A stretch of 41,860 nucleotides of DNA from Levilactobacillus namurensis DSM 19117 (GTDB taxonomy: Bacteria; Bacillota; Bacilli; Lactobacillales; Lactobacillaceae), in assembly GCF_001434785.1 (NCBI RefSeq), contig NZ_AZDT01000036.1:1-41860 (forward strand). The letters are read 5' to 3'. How positions within the stretch are numbered: the first letter of the stretch is position 1; every line of letters begins with the position of its first letter. Made by a program: the position numbers and the translations under genes. This document shows positions 32,975 through 40,300 of this stretch, piece by piece. The notes below the pieces were generated by a model that saw only the letters and a list, made by a program, of their open reading frames with translations, was not told where the DNA came from and searched no databases.

Positions 32975-35365
32975 CTAGGGATAGGTCACGTCAATGCTCC
33001 CGTCCGCTTTAAATTGAAGTTCTGATAATAAGAGGTTCTGAACGGCCCGGCGCGCAAAGGTCTCCTTCATTTCGGCGAAGGACTTGCGGCCGTCCTTGAG
33101 GTATTCCAGCAACGGATCGTGTTGGGCGGTGCTGCGGTTGGTCGCGATTTGGCGTAACTGTTGCAACATGTCAACTTGGTCGATCCAGGCGTTGTCGAGG
33201 GACTTTAAGAGGCACATCCGTTCAAAGTACAGTTGTTGGTCTTCTTTAATATTTTCGAGTTTTTTAGTTAATTGGTCAACCATTAGCTGTTGTAAAAACG
33301 GCGCCGTTTCCTTGGGCCTATCCGGGTGCCAGTTCTGGTCGATGCTATCGGCCACGACCAAGTGATTGTCGATGGTGTTGAGCACGTAATCGGCCAGTTC
33401 ACTGCGGGTCGGTTGGGGATGGGCGGTCACGAAGGCCCTGGTGGCCATTTTAAAGACGCTGTTCAGCATGTCCGTCAGGTCCGGGGCCGTCATGATCTGC
33501 TTACGGGTCTGGTAGATGGTGTCTCGTTGAACCCGCATGATCTCGGCGTATTGCAACGTCTGGGTCCGGGATTGCCGGTCGTCGCGTTCGGCATTATGTT
33601 GGGCCTTAGTGATTAAGTGCTTGAACCGGTAGTGCCCCGTAATCGGGTAGCGGACCTTGGGGATGGGCTGATGCTTGGCCTTGGCCTTAGCCACCCGGCG
33701 CCGGTAACGCCGAAGCCACTTGGGACCGTGTTCTTGTAAGATGGCGTCTTCGATGGAGACCATGAAGATGGTCTCGCCGGGCGCCCCTTGCCGGCCGGCC
33801 CGGCCCCGCAGTTGGTTGTCGACCCGGGCACTGTTCATCCGTTCGGTCCCCACCACCAGCAGGCCGCCGAGTTCCTTGACGCCCTTGCCTAGCTTGATGT
33901 CGGTCCCCCGACCGGCCATGGAGGTGGCCACGGTAATCGCGCCGGGTTGCCCGGCTTCCTTGACAATCAAGGCTTCCTTGGCGGCACTCCGCGCGTTTAA
34001 GAGGTTGTGGGGGACTTCTTCGCGGAGCAGGATCCGGGAGAAGAGGTTCGATAAGGACACAGACCCGGTCTCGACTAGGACTGGCCGCCCCTTGGTATAG
34101 GCGTCCTTGACTAGGGCCACGGCGTGTTCCAGCTTAGCTTGGGTGCTGAAGAAGAGCCGGTCGGGTAAGTCGACCCGTTGGTTGGGCTTGTTCGTAGGTA
34201 CGGCGATGACGGACAGCCGGTAGGTCTCTTGAAGCTCCGCGGCGTCGGTCATGGCCGTCCCCGTCATTCCGCTAAGGTGGCTGAACATCCGAAAGAGGTT
34301 CTGGAACGTGATGGAGGCCATGGTCCGGGTCTGGTTGCTGACGGGGACCAGTTCCTTGGCTTCCAAAGCCTGGTGAAGACCAGCTTCCAGCTTCATCCCG
34401 GCCAGCTTCCGGCCGTTCGAGAGATCCAACAAGGAGACCCCGTCTTCATCGACCACGTAATCTCGGTCGCGGGTCAAGGTCTGGTGAGCCTTGAGGGCCA
34501 AGACCAGGTGACGGTAGAGGGTCCGGTGTTTCTGGGTCAACAGGCCGTCTAAGCCCAGATACTCTTCCATGTGGTCAATGCCACTAGGCGTGAACCAGAC
34601 CTTCTTGTGGTCGTTGCTGCGCTTGAAGTCGATATCTTCGCGTAGGAGGCAGATGACCTGGTCGGCGATGCCAAAGAGGTTGGAACGGACCCGCGGTGCC
34701 CCGGAGATGACTAGGGGCATCTGAGCGGAGTCTAGGAGGACCGCGTCGATCTCGTCGAGCAGGGCGAAATGAAAGCCCTGTAGGAACTGCTCGTCGGCGG
34801 TCCCGGATAAGTTATCCATTAAGTAGTCGAAACCCAGGGTGGAGTTGGTGGTGTAGACGATATCGGCCTGATAGATCTTCTTGAGGTCCCGGTCGTGGGG
34901 GTCACCCCCGGCTGGTGCGACCCCGGCAACAGCGGTCAGTCCCAGCCATCGGTAGACTTTACCCATCTCCTGGGCGTCCCGGTAAGCTAAGTATTCGTTG
35001 GCGGTAACCAGAAAGTTCCCGCTGCCGCTTAAGCCGTTGAGGTACATCGGCAGGGTGGCGGTCAGGGTCTTCCCTTCCCCGGTCTTCATCTCGGCAACGT
35101 TGCCGTCCTGCATGACCAGTGCGCCCAAGACTTGGACGTCGAAGGGGAACATGCCCAGCACCCGGCGGTCGGCTTCCCGAATCACGGCGAAGGCGGGGAT
35201 CTTGATGGCGTCTAGGGACTTGCCGGCGGCTAACTGTTCCCGAAAAAGGGTGGTTTGGGCCTTAAGGTCCTCATCGGACATTTTACGGTATTTATCAGTT
35301 AACGCATTGACGGCACGCATCTGACGCACGTATCGTTTTGGCGTGTGATGGTGAACGAACGGCAT
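32975..35365 (-). CDS. secA2: Accessory Sec ATPase SecA2
   Basis: This 796-residue ATPase drives export of the glycosylated adhesins through SecY2. Motifs, numbered from the ATG at 35365: Walker A GEGKT (96-100), Walker B DEID (204-207), SGMTGTA (365-371), GRGTDIKLG (485-493) and QLRGRAGRQG (518-527). It lacks the Cys-rich C-terminal tail of housekeeping SecA and has the length typical of SecA2. An upstream in-frame ATG at 35404 has no ribosome binding site, whereas AAGGAAAG precedes 35365, so the shorter start is preferred. It is the first gene of the operon, which differs from the streptococcal order in which secA2 follows asp3. Its promoter is probably the minus-strand side of the palindromic -10 at 35428-35437. 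Confidence 0.96.
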   Translation of the reverse strand: MPFVHHHTPKRYVRQMRAVNALTDKYRKMSDEDLKAQTTLFREQLAAGKSLDAIKIPAFAVIREADRRVLGMFPFDVQVLGALVMQDGNVAEMKTGEGKTLTATLPMYLNGLSGSGNFLVTANEYLAYRDAQEMGKVYRWLGLTAVAGVAPAGGDPHDRDLKKIYQADIVYTTNSTLGFDYLMDNLSGTADEQFLQGFHFALLDEIDAVLLDSAQMPLVISGAPRVRSNLFGIADQVICLLREDIDFKRSNDHKKVWFTPSGIDHMEEYLGLDGLLTQKHRTLYRHLVLALKAHQTLTRDRDYVVDEDGVSLLDLSNGRKLAGMKLEAGLHQALEAKELVPVSNQTRTMASITFQNLFRMFSHLSGMTGTAMTDAAELQETYRLSVIAVPTNKPNQRVDLPDRLFFSTQAKLEHAVALVKDAYTKGRPVLVETGSVSLSNLFSRILLREEVPHNLLNARSAAKEALIVKEAGQPGAITVATSMAGRGTDIKLGKGVKELGGLLVVGTERMNSARVDNQLRGRAGRQGAPGETIFMVSIEDAILQEHGPKWLRRYRRRVAKAKAKHQPIPKVRYPITGHYRFKHLITKAQHNAERDDRQSRTQTLQYAEIMRVQRDTIYQTRKQIMTAPDLTDMLNSVFKMATRAFVTAHPQPTRSELADYVLNTIDNHLVVADSIDQNWHPDRPKETAPFLQQLMVDQLTKKLENIKEDQQLYFERMCLLKSLDNAWIDQVDMLQQLRQIATNRSTAQHDPLLEYLKDGRKSFAEMKETFARRAVQNLLLSELQFKADGSIDVTYP

Positions 35366-35403
35366 ACGTATCAGTTCTTTCCTTGGATATTGAACCCAAT
35401 TCA

Positions 35404-35437
35404 TTGATTTTAAAACTCATCGATGGTTATAATTATA
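35404..35437 (+). promoter_or_regulatory. Divergent promoter with palindromic -10
   Basis: On the plus strand TTGATT (35404-35409) and TATAAT (35428-35433) are 18 bp apart. The -10 lies in the perfect palindrome TATAATTATA (35428-35437), which also offers TATAAT on the minus strand. A minus-strand start would give secA2 a leader of about 60 nt. The minus-strand -35 (around 35454-35460) is weak. On the plus strand the predicted start falls at or next to the ATG of the small membrane protein. Confidence 0.6.
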
Positions 35438-35439
35438 GC

Positions 35440-35631
35440 ATGATGAGTGATAGAAATAAGGGAATGTTGAAAAACGACATTTCTTCCAGAATGAAGCAGG
35501 AGGAACACTACGTTGAGGTGCCCAAGGAAGATAAAAAATCTTCGGGGAAAGCCTTGAACGTGGTGATTTCAGTGACCATTGCCATTATCGTATTAGCGGG
35601 GATCCTATACCCGATGGCAAATATGTTTTAG
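35440..35631 (+). CDS. Small single-pass membrane protein, possible accessory Sec component
   Basis: This 63-residue protein is not recognised with confidence. The N-terminal 37 residues are hydrophilic and highly charged (MMSDRNKGMLKNDISSRMKQ, then a Glu/Lys-rich stretch); residues 38-58 form one hydrophobic segment (ALNVVISVTIAIIVLAGILYP). The topology should be N-inside, as in SecE- or Asp4/Asp5-like small subunits of streptococcal accessory Sec systems. Divergence from secA2 from a shared promoter supports a link, but no sequence match to Asp4 or Asp5 can be claimed. The start is uncertain: ATG occurs at 35440, 35443 and 35464, none with a good upstream ribosome binding site. A perfect AGGAGG lies inside the frame near 35500 without a well-placed in-frame start. 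Confidence 0.6.
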   Translation: MMSDRNKGMLKNDISSRMKQEEHYVEVPKEDKKSSGKALNVVISVTIAIIVLAGILYPMANMF

Positions 35632-35846
35632 GGGGAGTCAGGGGTCAACACGTCACGTTATAGGGCCGTCTGTAAATGATTTCTGTAAGATTTTGTGAGT
35701 TGTTAATTGTGAAGTCCCCGCACGCGTGTAACCGGAAACCGGTGGATGGTCTGAAAGGGTTATCACTTCTACTATACGCGTTGTGGGCCGGAAAGTGAAA
35801 AAACATGTGCCGTCAGTTCCTCCAGAGAGCTAGCGGTGTGTAAGTG

Positions 35847-35888
35847 GTCAGCTGGCCGGGAAATGATCGGGCATTAGCTGGCTTTTTT
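35847..35888 (+). terminator. Weak terminator-like hairpin upstream of gtf3
   Basis: GTCAGCT (35847-35853) can pair with AGCTGGC (35876-35882), with a small inner CCG/CGG stem, followed by six T. The interrupted stem makes the call tentative. It would end the transcript of the small membrane protein before the gtf3 promoter. Confidence 0.45.
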
Positions 35889-35902
35889 CGTCAAGTTAGT
35901 GA

Positions 35903-35932
35903 TTGATTTTAAGGGTGGCGGGTCGCTATAAT
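35903..35932 (+). promoter_or_regulatory. Predicted promoter of gtf3
   Basis: TTGATT (35903-35908), an 18-bp spacer and TATAAT (35927-35932). The extended pattern TTGATTTTAA, 14 nt, TATAATTA is identical in layout to the promoter at 35404, although the spacers differ. The predicted start is near 35939. Confidence 0.62.
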
Positions 35933-36024
35933 TAAGCTAATAAACGGTGGCCCGATGTGGTTGATGATGGTGCCTCGAACCGGGAGACACTAACCAGGTC
36001 TCGGAATGGATGGGAGAACTCTTT

Positions 36025-37083
36025 ATGCAAAAGTGGATAACGGATATTGTGCAGGGGCGGACCTTTGATGCCACGCGCCAGGCAAAACAAGATATCGCTA
36101 ACATTGGTGAGGCGATGGGCTATAAAGTTGCGAATATTTTTCGGTATAACGACGTCGGGGAATCCGATGACGCGATGCTGGCCCGTATCGACGGAATCAC
36201 CGCGGCGTTCGAACGCGGCGACTTCGTGGTGTACCAGTTTCCTTCTTTAAATAGTGGACGGTTCGACACGTTCTTCGTGGAACAGATGCACCGCCGTGGC
36301 GTCCAGTTGATCTGCCTGGTACACGACGTGGCCACCATGCGTGACCAGCAGGCACCGACCTGGATCGACGAGATCGGCTACTTTAACGAATGCGACGTCT
36401 TGATCGTCCACAACCGGCGGATGGCCGATAAGTTGAAAGAACTGGGGGTGACCACGCCCATGGTCTGCCAGTACTTACTGGACTACCTGGACACCAACCA
36501 CGACGACGACCGCTACGAGACCAAGTTCGAAGACTTCCACCGCGGCGTGGTGCTGGCGGGCAACATCCTGAAGTCGCGCTACTTAGCGGACTGGGACCAC
36601 GAGACCCCCATCACGGTCTTTGGGGTGACCGATGACGAGTTGGATAAGAAGCTGGACGCCAACCCCAAGATCGACTTCCGGGGCCAACGCTGGCGTTGGG
36701 ACCTGATCCAGGAGATGCCGCGGATGTTCGGCTTGGCTTGGGACAGTGATACGGAGTCTTACAAGTACAACGATTACACGCGGTATAACCATCCGCATAA
36801 GGTCGCGATGTACCTGTCGCACGGCTTACCAATCATCGTTTGGCGACAAGCGGCCGTGGCCGATATTATCGTGAAGAACGGTTTAGGCATCGCCATCGAC
36901 AGCCTGGACCAGATTGATGATGTGATTCAAAACATCAGCGATGACGAGTTGAAGCAGATGCTGAATAACGTCAACCGTTTCGGCCGGTTGATTCGGGATG
37001 GCTGGTTCACCCGCCAAGGTCTGCAAGCTGCAGAAATGAAATTACTGGCGCCGGATTTTGAGATTCCGGCGGATTTGAAATAG
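36025..37083 (+). CDS. gtf3: Gtf3-type glycosyltransferase of SRRP glycan extension
   Basis: This 352-residue enzyme resembles Gtf3 (formerly Nss), which adds the second sugar, glucose in Streptococcus parasanguinis Fap1, to the GlcNAc placed by GtfA-GtfB. The identity of the sugar here cannot be read from sequence. Family landmarks in order: IDGITAAFERGDFVVYQFPS (the RLDGI..GLRKGDIVIFQ region of Gtf3), VQLICLVHDV, a middle AGN motif (VVLAGNILKS), YNHPHKVAMYLSHGLPIIVW near residue 255, and NGLGIAIDSLDQIDD. The length fits the family. The ATG at 36025 is chosen because GGGAGA ends 7 bp upstream; the ATG at 36010 lacks a ribosome binding site. The gene is monocistronic, with its own promoter and terminator, on the opposite strand from gtfA-gtfB. 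Confidence 0.9.
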   Translation: MQKWITDIVQGRTFDATRQAKQDIANIGEAMGYKVANIFRYNDVGESDDAMLARIDGITAAFERGDFVVYQFPSLNSGRFDTFFVEQMHRRGVQLICLVHDVATMRDQQAPTWIDEIGYFNECDVLIVHNRRMADKLKELGVTTPMVCQYLLDYLDTNHDDDRYETKFEDFHRGVVLAGNILKSRYLADWDHETPITVFGVTDDELDKKLDANPKIDFRGQRWRWDLIQEMPRMFGLAWDSDTESYKYNDYTRYNHPHKVAMYLSHGLPIIVWRQAAVADIIVKNGLGIAIDSLDQIDDVIQNISDDELKQMLNNVNRFGRLIRDGWFTRQGLQAAEMKLLAPDFEIPADLK

Positions 37084-37091
37084 TTCTTTCA

Positions 37092-37122
37092 GGGGTCGCT
37101 CAAGCGTTGAGCGGCCCCTTTT
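37092..37122 (+). terminator. Rho-independent terminator after gtf3
   Basis: GGGGTCGCTCAA pairs with TTGAGCGGCCCC (one G-T wobble) around a GCG loop and is followed by TTTT. The hairpin begins 9 bp after the stop codon. Confidence 0.88.
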
Positions 37123-37318
37123 GCGGCCACTTTTTATTATTAGATTAATATTTTAGTAGACTTTCACTTGATAAAATAAGTATGGCCGCTGGGATACGGT
37201 CGTGGCGTAGGACGATTGGCGGTTTTAATAATTATTGTAATAACCGATTTTTCCCAGAACGGTGCGAATTCTGCCAGACATGCTACGATGACGTTAGCAA
37301 TTAGGAGCAGGAATTTGC

Positions 37319-37328
37319 GGGGGTGATC
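37319..37328 (+). promoter_or_regulatory. Extended ribosome binding site that fixes a TTG start for SRRP2
   Basis: GGGGGTGATC matches the extended anti-16S complement GGAGGTGATC at 9 of 10 positions. The GGGGG core ends 8 bp before the TTG at 37332, and no ATG or GTG is available in frame nearby upstream of the signal peptide. Confidence 0.75.
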
Positions 37329-37331
37329 TTA

Positions 37332-40300
37332 TTGAAAGGATTGAAGTCGAAGCAGGCGACACAGTTGGTGCGGGCAAATCAACAGGTTCATTATAAGATG
37401 TATAAGGCAGGCATTCATTGGGTCACGGCAGGACTCTCAACGATTGGCGGTCTTTTTGGTCTAGGAATGGTGGCGCCGGCTACGGCGGCTAAGGCGGCGA
37501 CCCAAGCGGGAGTGGCCCAACAAGTCGCAGATGATGCGGTCACGGCGACCCAGAAGCAGGGGACGATTCCGGCGACGTCGCTGGCGAGTCAGCGTGATCT
37601 GGAAAGTGCCAGTCTCACGGGGAGTACCACGGATCAACATTCGACGGCGACCACGTCGGTGACCACATCGGTGACCACATCGTCGGAATCGGTGACGGTA
37701 ACCGAACAGGAATCGGCTTCCGGAAAGCCAACGCCGACCGGGTCAACGGCTCAGGCGACGTCAGTCACGTCAACGACGATTTCGACAGCGGCGACCTCAA
37801 CGAAGCCAGCTCCGGCAGATGCACCGTCCGATTCGACGACCGCCGTGGCGGATGGGGCAACACCGACCACAGCGGCTAGCTCGACCCTGACGACCACCGG
37901 AAGTGAAGTACCGTCCCAGACGACTCAGGTAGTGACCCCAACGACGGCAGCCCCGGCGACGCACCAGCCAGTGCTGCAGCCAGACGTCTGGGATCTTAAG
38001 TTACCGACGGCCATGCTGAGTAGCTGGTTGCCTGGTTTTTTGAATACGACCAATAAGACCCCGAACCAAGTAGGGGCGGATGATGCGACGAAAGACCTAG
38101 GCGACGTTTTGGGTGGCGCTTACGATAATACATTTCACATGGTGACCAACGCGGTGGGCAATACCACCAACCAAATGGTCAACGTGATTACCGGGGGCCT
38201 TTTGGCTTCTAAGACACCGGAGCCCAAGATTATCCGCAACATTCAAAAAGTCTCGACGATTTATCAAAGCTATCGGGACGGCAAGTTAGTCGACAATAGT
38301 CAGGCCACGCCGCTCTGGCATGATGACAACTACAATAGTTTGAAATTAACGGGGGAAGACTTAGCGGCCTACAACCAAGGCTACACCCACTACCTGTTCA
38401 ACTTCGCCAAAGGGCTGAGTCAGTGGATCGATTCGATTCAAGATAAAGCCACGAATCCGACGACGGCCAATCAGCTGATCGATGACGTCACCTATAATCC
38501 CAACAGTATGACCGGGGTCACCTCTAGTGGTCAACTGGGAGTCGCCGTAACCTGGGCGACGGGAGAAAATCAAGGCTATGCTAAAGACGTTTTGGGGTAC
38601 CAGTCGGATGGCAATGTGGCCGCTGGCAAAATCGCTCAGGCGGTCGAGACCGTCACCGACTACGTTAAGATTATTGCGCCCAACATCATTAATGGGATTG
38701 CCCACCAGGCGATGACCGATATTCGGTCGTTGGGTGGAGCCATCAACGGCGACGATTACGCGCCGCAAACCTTGAGTCAGGCGATTCAGTTGAACCAAAA
38801 CATTGCCACCATGGTCGGAAACATGGGTCTGACGGGCTTAGTCAGCACGTCGTTGTTTGAGGACATCTACCAAGGAATCCGGGCCAACGCGGTTACGGCC
38901 TTGGAAAACAACTGGACGATCGGTGAAAACGATGCGTTGCAGCAGATGTTAGCGGAAGGTGATTTGACCGGAGCGCAGAATGACGATGACCCGTTGTATG
39001 TTAATTTCGTTAAGGACAAAGGCGCACAGACCGCAGGTGACATCACGAATAATCTGTTCAACACTGCGGGCAAATTATCGACCATGTCTCAGCAAGCGGG
39101 GTTCACTTGGGCCTATAAAGTGTTGGGACAAGTCATCAGCATTGCGAATACGGATGCGCTAGGTGGGACGGGTAAGCCAGACTTAGCCGCCATTGTGACG
39201 CAACTACAGGCTAGTGGAACGATTAGCGCCGCGGAGGCCAACCAGATTCTTCAGGGGACGCAAGCCTCGCACACGATTACGTCCGGGGGACGGACCACAA
39301 CTTATACGCGGAATTCGGTAGGGGTTCAACGGGTCATTAATGAAGTGTACCTAGCTGAATATAACGCGGCGACAGCGGCAGTTCAGGACTTGACCACGAA
39401 TCAGACTGCCCCGGAACAATGGGTCAGCCAGCAACAACAGAACTTAACGTATCAAAGCCCCATTACGAAGCAATGGATGCCGGGAATGACCACGACCTTA
39501 GGAATCTATGAGCAATTGTGGGGGACCATGTGGTCGTTTGCGCCGGGGTATCTAGGGATGGCCGCAGCGGATCAAGCAGTCCATCAGCAGCAGGGCCCGG
39601 TCAGTGCCCCTAGTCAACCTTGGAAAGTGAGCTCGTCAATTACGCATGCTTGGGCGGATATGTTGATGTTTAGCGGGGCCATGATGACGTCTCCAAATGT
39701 CTCACAAGTTCAGCAAGCCCTTTTGGATCTGGGCCAACGCTTAGCGGGCCAAGCCTACCAACGGGAATTAACCCTTGCCAATCAAGCGTTTAATGACGGG
39801 ATGGCGTTAGCCCACCAACAGGATGCGCAGAGTTTAGATGGGAGTTTACCACCGGTTACCCAAGCCGGCGCTTATCATGGGCATGACGCCAGCAATGATG
39901 GGACGGGCCAAGTCTTCTTACCACAGCAATCGACTGTGTTAGACGAATGGCGCGGTGTCGTGAGTGTCCCCGTCCCTGGTCAGATTTTTCAAGACGGGTA
40001 CCAGTCTCAGCTGGAGACAGTGACCATTTACACGAAAGCCACCGGAACCAGCCTTTTTGGACCGCGGTTTAGCAATACGTCCATGAGCAAGCTAAATAAT
40101 ACTAAGGTCAACGTCCTTAAAGGCCATGCTGACCGCTTGACCCGTCCATCTACGGATGCTAAGTGGCGATTAGTGTCCGCTCAGGCGGCTCCCGCAACGG
40201 TCACGTTTGAGTATGCGCCGGTGCCCCAAGAAACGGCGGTGTCGTCAGTCAACTTACAAGCCGTTGAGGGAACCTATGACGGACAACCGGCTAGTCAGCA

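Larger units (their letters stand above)
35632..36024. other. Intergenic region before gtf3
   Basis: About 390 bp contain no supported gene. The region holds a weak terminator-like hairpin (35847-35888), the predicted gtf3 promoter (35903-35932) and an mRNA leader of about 85 nt. Nothing recognisable was seen in 35640-35840 except the short inverted repeat ACCGGAAACCGGT near 35730-35743. No known riboswitch was recognised. Confidence 0.5.

Noticed and set aside
35366-35404. Upstream ATG that would extend SecA2 by 13 residues
   Set aside because: No ribosome binding site precedes it, whereas the ATG at 35365 has AAGGAAAG, and the extension is not typical of SecA2.
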